From NCBI GenBank assembly GCA_963978905.1, contig OZ022257.1:46572203-46636202 (forward strand): a DNA stretch of 64,000 bases, in the 5' to 3' direction. Position numbers and translations under genes: made by a program. Positions within the stretch are counted from its first letter, which is position 1; each line of letters starts with the position of its first letter. The notes beneath the pieces were generated by a model that had not been told where the DNA came from, made no database searches, and was given only the letters and a program-made list of their open reading frames with translations. This document shows, in pieces, positions 55,601 through 64,000 of the stretch. The stretch is from Trichostrongylus colubriformis. Lineage: Eukaryota > Nematoda > Chromadorea > Rhabditida > Trichostrongylidae.

Positions 55601-57059
55601 GGCAATAGCTAAGATGACTGGGTGCGTAGTGTTACAGATTCCGCCACTGGCGAGTTCCTCTGGTGGTCTCTCTTCACTGGAGCATGCTATACTACGCGCC
55701 AACTCCAACAGAGGTTGTAAATCCTCTCCATATCCACTTTCCTTGAAGGAACCGGAAGGGGTCCGAAATAAGAGGAAGATGCAAAGAAATGAGCACTTTG
55801 TAACGAACACTGAAGGTTAGAAGCGATAATCGGTGAAAACACCCGGATTCAAAAGCGCGACGCTGCGATGTGTATTCGCATCCCATTCGCATCCACGCAT
55901 CCCTTTTCGAGTTGTCCGCTGTAGGAGACGGGCCGTGGGCCAACGTTGGTTGTAGCACCTGACTCCCAGCGCAGTGCAGTGGCCATTCCCAACTACATTA
56001 GCATTCATGTAAGTAATCTAGAAACAATATAAGAGAGAACAAAGTAAAAAGTAACAGGAAAAACAAATCTATAATGGAAACATCTCCTCTTGGCACCATG
56101 CCAAGGCGTCAACTTGGCGAGATTGTGCAATGATGGCCACTTAGACTCGTCCACACTACGTCTGTTCTACCGTAGGCCAAAATTACCCCCCTCCGTTGTC
56201 TTTGATGTCCTTGCTCGCTTCGCCATGATCGACACCTATTTGTTTTCCACAAGTCTAATACAGCCGGCTCAAAATTCATGAGCTATCCATCTAATGAACC
56301 CATATTTTTTATTTCAACCGGAAAATTGCGCTCCTTCGCTGCAGGATTGGTGTGAGAAGCTGAATGAGACAGTGTAGTGGTATAAGGCGCATGAAGGCGG
56401 ATACATGAAGTATCCAGGTATCACAACCTCGAATTCTGTCGAAGCCTATTTAGAATCTCTGCGACTGCTACGATTGCATCATGGCTCTACATACGGATAT
56501 CGATACACCATCATGTAGAGAAAGTAAAGAAAAGCTGAGAAGAAGTCCGGCTCAACCACACACCAGACAACCTCCGAGAGTCCGTGCAAAGGGAAGTTAT
56601 CCATGGGTGAAACGCCTCACTAAAGTCCAACAACCCGGTAAACCATATCAAACACCAGCTAAGAAAGAAAATCCAAAACCATGGGAGCTTAGCAGATCTC
56701 AGAATAAAAAGACGTCCCATTCTGAGCCACAAGGGTCCCAAAATCAAGCATCTCGGGATAAAAAGGCGTCTCATGTCGAGCAACAAGAATCGTTAGATCG
56801 TTCACGTTCAACTGATCAGAGCCAAGAGACGAAAAGTCAACAAAGCGACACTACTCGATCCAGTGGAACCACCGCTGATTCAAGTGCGGTCAGCGCAAGT
56901 CAAAGTAGTGGTTATGGAACATCGGATACTAGTAGAAGTACCTATAATACAAGCAATACTACACCACGGAGCAGTGACAACACGGAGTCTTCGAGAAAAG
57001 AGCCTCAGTCGTCGGATTCCAAGTACGCAACACCACCTGTGGGACCACCTAGAAAGTAA
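52630..57059 (+). CDS. Five-exon gene: CxCxxC modules and Ser/Pro/Lys/Arg-rich protein
   Basis: Exons: 52630-52732, 53609-53677, 53740-54566, 54958-55008 and 56454-57059. All joints agree in phase, with acceptors CATTTCAG, CCATTTCAG, TTATTTCAG, TTTCCAG and CTATTTAG, and donors GTATGT, GTAGGT, GTAAGG and GTGAAC. Exon 1 begins ACNCDECMRYQEKADILSP, exon 4 is VCDCTNCANLRKYRLEQ and exon 5 begins NLCDCYDCIMALHTDID, so CxCxxC occurs three times, each at the start of a phase-0 exon. Exon 3 (275 codons) is basic and Ser/Pro-rich (KPAPPPKRLTTSFRLKAPQ) and ends with repeats built on SHVEPPQ. Exon 5 carries KASHVEQQESLDRSRS and a Ser/Thr/Gly-rich tail to TAA. The cysteines may bind metal, and the rest is probably disordered (inference). 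Introns hold a SINE and two MITEs. The true 5' end is not placed. The family is unknown. Confidence 0.68.
53055..53250 (-). mobile_element. tRNA-derived SINE-like element
   Basis: On the minus strand a B-box-like GGAGATCAAATCCCGC (53215-53230) precedes a body with GGGGTCGGCAAATTGGTACC and GTCTGGGAGCATGAAAGC. The layout of a tRNA-like head plus a unique body fits a SINE. I recall similar bodies being common in strongylid nematodes, but this could not be checked. It lies in the first intron of the CxCxxC gene. Confidence 0.45.
54641..54875. mobile_element. MITE, ~235 bp, in intron 3 of the CxCxxC gene
   Basis: The ends GGGTCCATTGGTCGAATTTT and AAAATTCGACCAATCGACCC are 23-bp inverted repeats with one mismatch. 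No clear target duplication was found. Confidence 0.85.
55009..55742. other. Intron 4, no further exon seen
   Basis: Small ORFs on both strands are mutually antisense and lack splice support. Confidence 0.3.
55743..56205 (+). mobile_element. MITE, 'ACCGGAAGGGG' family, copy in intron 4
   Basis: It is similar to 9837-10302 over its full length, with more substitutions and small deletions. The right terminus is degraded (CCCCCCTCCGTTGTC). Confidence 0.78.
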
Positions 57060-58399
57060 GCAAGTTTGATTCACATTTTAGCAAGTCGTTCATGAATTTT
57101 CATTTCGTAAATGCATGGACCTACGCACTACCCACAGCATCGCCGAGAGAGATGATAAGTTTAGGATGTTAGGATGGTGTACCGTAATCAGCATCAAGCG
57201 CTATTTTGCCGAGCTTCACTGTTCTCAGTCCCACTACTTTTGTGTTTACGCAGTGTTCTACTTCTATCACAAACACTGCACTGTTTTAACTGCATCCCCA
57301 TGTTGTGGCTATCGTAAATTCGACGTTATTTGTATGCGCAAAGTTTGGACTACGATATCCACTTTGGTAAACTGGTATTATCATCCCAATGAGCCCATGA
57401 GGTTCAGTGTCATTGCAGTACGCCAGCTTCCCTTAACAATGGTGCGATATAATCGATGCAGTGCGCAGAGTGCATAGAAAATCGATGACGAGCTTATTGT
57501 TTTATTCGTGCTGCCAACTTCTTTGCTGTTAAGTTTTCCTTTGGGCAAAGTTCACAGTTCGCGATTCAAGCGATCACGTGAATCGCACGACTCGCGCGAT
57601 TAGGCGGAAAGAATCGCACACCATGAACAACTCCATGGGTGATTCAACTAGTTTTGTAATATCCTGTTTTCAGAAAACTAAGCTACCGAAAAGTGAAAAA
57701 ATCGTGATTGCTTCGATCTCATGACTTACGGCAGAAAAAAAGAAAAAGAACACTCACTGTCTACTATAACATGTATTCAAACCAACTAGATCATAACTGA
57801 CGATAAATCGATAACTAATTATGAAATGATTCCGACATTCAAACCAGATTTTGCCATTCAGGCAACTACGTTGATATTCGAGTTAGGCACTGTCTCGTCT
57901 AAATACCCTTGTACAGCATACGTACTTTGGCTGCTATAAACTGCATATTTGAGGAAGGCAAACATGTAGGGTCCATAGTAAAGGTAACAGTTCGATCTAG
58001 CCAGGTGAGCTCACGCCGAGAGTCGCTGGGTCACACCCTTCAACGCGGGCCGATTCGCGATTGATTAGAGGCTGGGATTAGAAAAGAGGTGAGAGAGAAG
58101 AGGTGAGTAACAAGGGAGAGCAGAAGACAGAGTAATCAAATATTCACATTATTTGAGGTGCCTAAAAGGCATTCGAGCACCGCCAACCATAGGCGCGGTG
58201 ACCTAGTCATACCAAACTGACGCGCACCCTTACAAAAACAGTTGAGCGAATGGACAACGAATGACAGGGTTGTGCTGTCCTAGGTTAGGATATCGCGTCG
58301 CGGCGTGCGGCGCGCGGGATCGCTGGACTTGGCAGAGGTTGCATGTCGACCCTATCCCACACCTATTTTTGTTCATTTTACCGCCAAGTGATCCTGGTC
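57060..58399. other. 3' flank and intergenic
   Basis: A 120-codon ORF at 57115-57477 (plus) has no splice signal or motif. About 57550-57620 repeats the GCGATC/GATTAGGCGGAAAG sequence seen near 40.7-41.0 kb. Nothing else is evident. Confidence 0.3.
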
Positions 58400-58425
58400 T
58401 CTTTCTTAAAGACAGTGATAGGAAT
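58400..58425 (-). repeat. Left part of a family D repeat split by BEL element 2
   Basis: CTTAAAGACAGTGATAGGAAT corresponds to the end of family D. The remainder resumes at 63221. GATAGGAAT (58417-58425) is repeated at 63221-63229. Confidence 0.72.
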
Positions 58426-58657
58426 TGTCGTGGTAGACCACGACCTTTTAGATGTACTCATTCCACACATTCACATAGATTCTCATTCGTTACACGTTCC
58501 ATGATTTCACTTAGTTTTTATCCTGACACTTGTGCCCACTTCTTATTCGGACAGCTGTGCCTGACATCTGCAATGTTGCTCGCGTATATAAGTGCAGGAA
58601 TGTCTCATTTCATCGCTTTTCGGTACAATAAACTGCTTCCACCGAATGACCGATACA
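58426..58657 (+). repeat. 5' LTR of BEL element 2
   Basis: It starts TGTCGTGGTAGACCACGAC, an inverted repeat, and ends GATACA. It contains a TATATAAG promoter box near 58584 and CAATAAA near 58626, as expected for U3 and R. No second LTR is present, so the boundaries come from the host-repeat junction on the left and the primer site on the right. Confidence 0.72.
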
Positions 58658-58661
58658 GTTT

Positions 58662-58673
58662 TGGTGCATCGAC
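58662..58673 (+). other. tRNA primer-binding site of BEL element 2
   Basis: TGGTGCATCGAC, 4 bp after the LTR end. The first ten bases equal those of the BEL element 1 site. Confidence 0.65.
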
Positions 58674-58710
58674 CAAAACAAGGTGAGTTGAAAACCAGGA
58701 AGGGTTCTAT

Positions 58711-58820
58711 ACCCGCAGAGGTGAAGACAATAAACCCACAGAGGTTTAGCACCCCCAGAGGTGAACACAACGTACCAACGGAGGTACGATACCCGCAGAG
58801 GTCCTGCACTAACAGTGGTG
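58711..58820 (+). repeat. Six-unit ~20-bp repeat in the BEL element 2 leader
   Basis: A block like CCCGCAGAGGT recurs at 58711, 58732, 58751, 58772, 58791 and 58808 with varied spacer bases. It lies between the primer site and gag, where packaging or translation signals are expected. Confidence 0.7.
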
Positions 58821-58863
58821 CGAAACACGATTCATCAGGTATACACGATACGGAATTTGCAAA

Positions 58864-60069
58864 ATGCAGTCAATCATATTCGGAAAACCGATACTGCACA
58901 ACGTTCTAACTCTGAGGTCGCTAGCTGCGAATTTCCAAATGTACACAGCTCAGCAGACGTACTCGGGTAATTCTGACGAGGTGCAGTATGAAGAAACTCT
59001 GCAAGCAATAGATTTGATAAAAGGAAGTATGTCTCAAATTGATGCTGCAAGGGCAAGCTTGCAAGTGCTAATTGATCGCATGAAGGACAGCTACGACAAT
59101 ACAAGAAACAAGGAAGAGAGAAAGATACTTCTTCTTGAAATCGAGAAGATAGAGGAAGAAACTAAGTTCAACGATGCGATAAAAGAAGCATCCGACCTTC
59201 ACTTTATGTTGGGAACACGTTTAACTGAAGCCATCAGCAATGGAAAAAGGCTCGAGCGCAAACTAGGCATCTGTGAAAGAGCACACAACATGCCACGCGG
59301 GCCACAAATGATATCCACACAGGGCGGCAAAGCTTGACTGGTGAAAATGAAGCATTTAGGCAACCGCCTTTCGCACCTCACTCCATTGCACCACCTAGAG
59401 TAAACGTACCAGCGTTTTCTGGAAACGAAGAAGAATTCCCAGAGTTCTGGGCCATTTACGAACACCTTGTGCACAACAGTCCAACGCTCAGCACAATCGA
59501 GAAAATGCTCGTACTCAAAGAAAGCCTTCAGGGAAAATCAGACAGGTCAATTCGAGGTATCCAATTACTACCGCAGAATTACGAATGGATGATCAAAACC
59601 TTACACAAAAAATATGGTAACAGGCCTGCCAATAGGGCTCGCATAGTTCAGCAACTCAATGAGTTGCCAAGAGCTAACAAAACAGCCGAAAACTGTGAAG
59701 TCATGTACGACAACATATGTATGCTTTTAAATCAGATGTTCTCCACGGGACAGGACGTACGTGCTTCCAAAGACGCCCTGTGGACAGAGGCAATTCTGAA
59801 TAAGTTTCCCAAAGATATTTTCTAGAGCCAGTACTTCTCAAGATGCGAGAACACGACGATCTCACAGTGGATACCATCTTGGACTTGATCAGCAGCGAAA
59901 TATCAGCCAAGGCCTATATTCAGTCACGGCTCCGACCCGACAACGTGGGAACAAAGAGACTGCGACTCGCACAAACAACTCATCACAAATCTGCGCAATA
60001 TGTGAAACAAACGGTCACTTCACGTGGCAGTGCCAGTCTACCTTACCCATAAGCAAGAAAAGAGAGATT
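58864..60069 (+). pseudogene. BEL element 2 gag, frameshifted
   Basis: Three reading frames in series: 58864-59337 (a coiled-coil-like N terminus, SMSQIDAARASLQVLIDRMK), 59334-59825 (PPRVNVPAFSGNEEEFPEFW, DUF1759 type), and from about 59816 (LRPDNVGTKRLRLAQ). The joints at 59334, about 59816 and about 59985 require frame changes. The first overlaps by 4 bases and could be programmed, while the others look like decay. The first zinc knuckle (CAICETNGHFTWQC) is near 59989-60030, in the pol frame. Confidence 0.8.
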
Positions 60070-63000
60070 GTGGTTCGAAAGCGCCTTTGCTGGAAATGCT
60101 ATTCGCCACGTCATTCCAGCGCACAGTGCACCAGGAATAACTGTCGTTTATGCGGAAGGATGCACCATGTCAAGCTATGTTTCACGAACGAAAACGCGGA
60201 CGAGCGCGATCAATCAAACAAAAACGCACACTCGGTCAGCGAAGAACAACAGCGCGGTCAAAGGGACGCCGTCACTATGATAAACAAGAGAATGAACGAC
60301 GCGTCAAGAAATCTGAAACGGAACACGTGTACACAACAGAGCAAAAGTGACAACGCCAACATACACATAGAGTATGAAAGAAAAAGAGGTCCAGATGACC
60401 TTATCGATTACGACCAACTGGATTCTGAGGAAGAATTAACTGAGAATCACACCAATATAGAAACCAACATCTCAATGCCGAAAAAAGAGCAAATAGCTTT
60501 AATGACAGCTGAGGGATCCATCTGGAACCACGATACTCAGAAATTCGAGAAAGCCATATTTTTCTTTGACACTGGCGCTCAGAGGACGGTCATTCAGGAA
60601 GATCTCGCGGTGCATCTGAATCTACCAAGACTGAGAACGGAGACGTGCATCATGTCTGGAATAGGAGGAAAAACTGAGACTTTTCAAACTAACATCGTGC
60701 ATGTGAAGATAGGCACGGCGTACGGAAGAGACTTAGAAATACTGATACGAACAAAGCCCATTCTGACGAATGGTTTCCCTGCAGTGAAACTATGTCCCAT
60801 CGATCAACAGTTTCTCGAGAAACGAAACCTCCTTGTTTGTAATCCCAATATAAGGGGTGAACACCAGATACCTAGCGTATTGGTAGGTTTGGATCACTAC
60901 TATAGTTTTGTACTTGACAGCGGTGAGCACCTTATGACTCCTTCGGGATTACGAATAGCTAAGACAATTTTCGGCCCGACCGTGTATGGACGTGGATTCA
61001 CTGATACAGCTGATGGTACTCTCACAACGGCTGCAGTTTCCTACAGCATGACAGCGATCGAAGAGACGGAAAGAGAACTGCTGAGTAAACTTTTTGAGCT
61101 CGAAGGATTGGGTATCGCCTCTGATGAATGCGCACGGAACAACAATTTCCTCGAGTACTTCAGAGAGTATTCGGAGCAGGTGTCATTCGAGAATGGATAC
61201 ATTACCGCTCCATTTCCTCTGAAAAGTATCGTACAAGACCTGGCAGATAATTACAGCACAGCCCTGAAGCGATTGATGAGCCTCCATATCCAACTCGGGA
61301 GAAACTCCAGTCAGAAAGAATGGTACAACAAAATACTCAAACAGTATGAAGAGGACGATATTATCGAACGAGTGGAAGGTAATGCCCCCAGCTCCATTGG
61401 CGTGTACTATATGCCCCACTCGGGAGTGTGGAAACCTAACAAACAGAAACCATTACGTATTGTATTTGACGCTTCGTCAAAACGCAGAGGACAGCTCTCC
61501 CTAAACGATGTTGCTCTGAAAGGGGAAACACTTGTTAACAAAATACATGATATTTTCATAGCAAGTAGAACATGCAAAATCATTTTAATGTGCGATATTG
61601 AAGCGGCCTTTACTCAAATAAGGCTGAAAGAGAGTCATAGAGATTTGTGCAGGTTCCTTTGGCTCAAAGACACCAGCAAGCCGCCCACTCAAAACAACGT
61701 CATAGAATACCGATTCAAAAGAATACCATTCGGAGCGAAGCCGTCACCTAGTATCCTGAATATGTGTCTTTTAGCATTTTTGCAGAGCAAAAACGACGAG
61801 CTAGCCAAAGAAATCGGCGAAAATTTATACGTTGACAACGTACTTTTTTCTGCTGATACTCCGTCGGAAGCTCTCAAAAAGTACTCTGCAAGCAAAGCGT
61901 TGCTTGCAGAGATTGGAATGAATCTTGGGGAGTACGTGTCCAATTCCAACGAAGTCAACAGTGCCATCCCTGATTATGACAGAGCCCCTAGCGGTACCAT
62001 AAAACTCCTTGGAGTACTGTATAATACCGAAACTGATGAATTTCAGCTCGAGCTTAAATTCCCTAGGAACGGAAGTTTGACGAAAAGAGACGTTGTCAGC
62101 CAACTGAACTCCATATACGATCCGCTAGGAATAGCAGCACCTCTAACCATCCGCTTGAAACATCTAATGAGAGAAATATATGACAGGACCATTGAGTGGA
62201 AAGAGCCAGTTCCGAAAGATCTAACTGATGTCTGGAACGAAACCTGTGCGAAAACGAATAACGTCGCCTTATCCATTCCTCGCTTCTCCTTCGGGAACGA
62301 CACTGGCCCATTCACGCTCTGGATCTTTTCAGACGCCAGCACTCAAGCATTAGCAGCGTGCGCCTTTTTTCGCAACGAACATACCTTAAAGGTATCTCCG
62401 CTGACGAGTGGAAAAACCAGGCTCATATCGAAAAAGATCCAGCAGACCATACCACGGCTCGAACTGTTAGCCATGCTTATGGCAATACGTCTCGGAAGGA
62501 CCATTATCACAGCTAGCAAAAAGCCAGTTGAGGCCCTAAATATTTTGAGCGATAGCGAGATTGCTCTATCTTGGGTAACAACCAAGGGTAATTTACCCGT
62601 TTTTGTGGAAAACCAGAGATATCGTATAATGAAGGTGAAGCAAGCCGTAGAGATAAAAGGAACGACACTCAAGTTCTGGCATGTTCCAGCAGACAAAAAC
62701 CCCGCCGACGCTGGAACACGCGGGACGGATGCGGAGCACATACATAGACTTTCTTGGATTCTCGGACCACAATGGTTAAGTGAAGCGCATGTGCCATCCC
62801 ACCTGACGATGAAGATGATAACCACCAGGGACGATCGCGATATACCAGATGAAGAGACGACGCTTATGAATGCAGCGAGTTTGCAGATCTCGAAGGGAGA
62901 CCCAGCAGACTCGAGAGGAAAACAGTGTTTCATCTCTCTTGAACGATTTTCTCGCCTAGATAAGGCAATAAGGGCAGTTGCTAGAGTGTGCAAAGCGATA

Positions 63001-63225
63001 CGTTGGTGGGTGGACAAAGTCAACAGAAGATTGACCGATAAGAGCCCTATCCGTTTGGAAAAGCTCAACCTCTTCAGCTTGCCTTGGAGCATTACTGCGG
63101 AAGACTTCTCCATGAGCGAAACCATATTAATGGCAGACCTACACAAATCCATTTCCTTGGAAAACCTACAGAAAAGGTTTGTTCAGAAGAAAGTGTTCCG
63201 CGACGAGGCAGGCATTGTACGATAG
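60070..63225 (+). CDS. BEL element 2 pol: zinc knuckles, protease, RT, RNase H; integrase missing
   Basis: An open frame of 1051 codons, itself open further upstream to about 59985. N-terminal knuckles CWKCYSPRHSSAQC and CRLCGRMHHVKLC. Aspartic protease with FFFDTGAQRTVI (D167). RT with LRIVFDASSKRRG, ILMCDIEAAFTQIRL, RIPFGAKPSPS and YVDN (587-590) where YVDD is usual. RNase H with FSDAST (D755), PRLELLAM (E798) and LSDSEIALSW (D828). The BEL-typical FWHVPADKNPADAGTRG follows near residue 869. The frame ends GIVR-stop; the TAG is formed by the flanking GATAGGAAT repeat. The integrase that should follow is absent. RT and RNase H look intact, but gag is broken upstream. Confidence 0.88.
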   Translation: MVRKRLCWKCYSPRHSSAQCTRNNCRLCGRMHHVKLCFTNENADERDQSNKNAHSVSEEQQRGQRDAVTMINKRMNDASRNLKRNTCTQQSKSDNANIHIEYERKRGPDDLIDYDQLDSEEELTENHTNIETNISMPKKEQIALMTAEGSIWNHDTQKFEKAIFFFDTGAQRTVIQEDLAVHLNLPRLRTETCIMSGIGGKTETFQTNIVHVKIGTAYGRDLEILIRTKPILTNGFPAVKLCPIDQQFLEKRNLLVCNPNIRGEHQIPSVLVGLDHYYSFVLDSGEHLMTPSGLRIAKTIFGPTVYGRGFTDTADGTLTTAAVSYSMTAIEETERELLSKLFELEGLGIASDECARNNNFLEYFREYSEQVSFENGYITAPFPLKSIVQDLADNYSTALKRLMSLHIQLGRNSSQKEWYNKILKQYEEDDIIERVEGNAPSSIGVYYMPHSGVWKPNKQKPLRIVFDASSKRRGQLSLNDVALKGETLVNKIHDIFIASRTCKIILMCDIEAAFTQIRLKESHRDLCRFLWLKDTSKPPTQNNVIEYRFKRIPFGAKPSPSILNMCLLAFLQSKNDELAKEIGENLYVDNVLFSADTPSEALKKYSASKALLAEIGMNLGEYVSNSNEVNSAIPDYDRAPSGTIKLLGVLYNTETDEFQLELKFPRNGSLTKRDVVSQLNSIYDPLGIAAPLTIRLKHLMREIYDRTIEWKEPVPKDLTDVWNETCAKTNNVALSIPRFSFGNDTGPFTLWIFSDASTQALAACAFFRNEHTLKVSPLTSGKTRLISKKIQQTIPRLELLAMLMAIRLGRTIITASKKPVEALNILSDSEIALSWVTTKGNLPVFVENQRYRIMKVKQAVEIKGTTLKFWHVPADKNPADAGTRGTDAEHIHRLSWILGPQWLSEAHVPSHLTMKMITTRDDRDIPDEETTLMNAASLQISKGDPADSRGKQCFISLERFSRLDKAIRAVARVCKAIRWWVDKVNRRLTDKSPIRLEKLNLFSLPWSITAEDFSMSETILMADLHKSISLENLQKRFVQKKVFRDEAGIVR

Positions 63226-63400
63226 GAATAATGTGGGTGGGTGATACGGAACCCCCAAGAGAAGATATTCACTAGAAATCTATGGATCTAGGATGCCTGC
63301 GGCGATATCCCGTGAAAAAAGGGCCCCTGAGCTGTGACGGAGGCGACCTTTTTAGCTCCAGCCGCCTTTCTTGGCTCGGCCCGCTTCCTAGGGTCGACTT
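63221..63400 (-). repeat. Family D repeat, continuation after BEL element 2
   Basis: GATAGGAATAATG then GAAGATATTCACTAG and GCGGCGATATCCCGTG align, inverted, with 43800-43990. It completes the copy interrupted at 58425. Confidence 0.7.
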
Positions 63401-64000
63401 TGTTGAGGAATGACTGAGGATGTAGAGTAATGAGCGTGGTAGTAGAATGATACTTATCGTATCGTTGTAATACCGTTTCGGAATGACGTAGTGCTCGATG
63501 TGTCAGCCTTCGTGGTGAAAACGTCGACCGGTCAGTATCAAAGATTGGAATGAATAATGCAACCGGGTTACCCCTACCACTGCCTTTAAAATAGAAACCC
63601 ATGTTTTCAAGTCACCATTGGTTAACAGTAGTGTTTCGCATGCATTCGTATCATTTCCTGTCCTATGTATCATACTTATTTGCATCACAACGGTGCTCAA
63701 CTTCATAAGCTGGGTATACCTATACCCACTTTGTGGAGCCATCAAACTTATATGAATTAGTGACAATCCTGAGATTAGTTTTGTTTTCTGCAACATTTAA
63801 TACTTTTCCTCAAGTGTAATAAGTACAGCGGTTTGAGGGATGAAGAATTACACTTCAAATTATGATAGCGTTGTCAGAGCAGACAAGGTCGTCACAGAAA
63901 CAAAGCGACAGTCTTTGGAACCTTAGGTTCCCCATGAGAGACCCACTACGGAAGTGTGCTCTGTTACCTTGCGCCTTGTATCTAAAAACTGTCACAAAAG
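63401..64000. other. Intergenic, nothing recognised
   Basis: No exon, repeat end or LTR was found up to the window end. Confidence 0.35.

Larger units (their letters stand above)
58426..63220 (+). mobile_element. BEL/Pao LTR retrotransposon 2, without 3' LTR or integrase
   Basis: It starts with a 232-bp 5' LTR, then a primer-binding site, a leader with a 20-bp repeat, gag, and pol to the end of RNase H. At 63220 the sequence stops in mid-pol and host repeat begins. The nine bases before the element (GATAGGAAT, 58417-58425) recur directly after it (63221-63229), and family D sequence continues on both sides. So both junctions are defined although integrase and the 3' LTR are absent. This is either a large deletion reaching almost to the target duplication or an insertion of an incomplete copy. 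Confidence 0.85.

Noticed and set aside
57115..57477. 120-codon ORF after the CxCxxC gene
   Set aside because: It has no splice signals, motif or repeat match, and its composition is not clearly coding.

Overview
The window is eukaryotic and most likely comes from a clade V parasitic nematode, perhaps a hookworm. This is inferred from short introns with TTTCAG acceptors, mariner and Tc1 transposase remnants, two BEL/Pao LTR elements, an RTE-type LINE and very dense foldback/MITE elements. No species was identified by comparison. There is no operon, rRNA gene, CRISPR array or functional tRNA gene. Positions 37792-37991 are a 200-N assembly gap.

Layout. 0-5 kb: an uninterrupted RTE-type LINE (909-4067) with 17-bp target duplications and a tRNA-like 5' head. 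4.5-15.7 kb: a ~690-bp duplicated gene fragment (4512-5212 and 10311-10998) carrying a membrane-protein exon pair, a deleted mariner, several MITEs, and the 3' exons of an unrecognised gene (13540-15678). 16-25 kb: paired ~740-bp MITEs, a palindromic mariner derivative, a 1.2-kb foldback that ends an exon, and a microsatellite. 25.6-26.4 kb: a Ser/Lys/Pro-rich terminal exon. 26.6-28.1 kb: a 1.45-kb foldback with eight hairpins. 29.4-35.1 kb: a BEL/Pao element on the minus strand, broken by deletions and by a small MITE. 36.0-37.3 kb: a decayed SF1 helicase on the minus strand. 38.7-42.6 kb: small exons and a Tc1 pseudogene. 43-52 kb: foldbacks alternating with short basic Ser/Arg-rich exons. 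52.6-57.1 kb: a five-exon gene with a recurring CxCxxC motif and a low-complexity Ser/Pro/Lys/Arg body. 58.4-63.2 kb: a second BEL/Pao element that lacks its 3' LTR.

How it fits together. Genuine host coding sequence is sparse, on the plus strand apart from a minus-strand helicase pseudogene and two minor minus-strand candidates, and made of short exons separated by mobile DNA. Exon calls rest on a consensus acceptor or donor, an open frame with coding character and matching splice phase; no transcript evidence was available. Transposon insertion has directly shaped coding sequence in three places: a foldback splits an exon at 50.6/51.7 kb, a foldback supplies the stop of an exon at 19.3 kb, and a MITE interrupts gag-pol of the first BEL element. 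The most interesting items are the CxCxxC gene with possible alternative terminal exons, the foldback-split exon, the LINE with a tRNA-like head, the hairpin-phased foldback, and the BEL element that ends at a 9-bp direct repeat instead of a 3' LTR.
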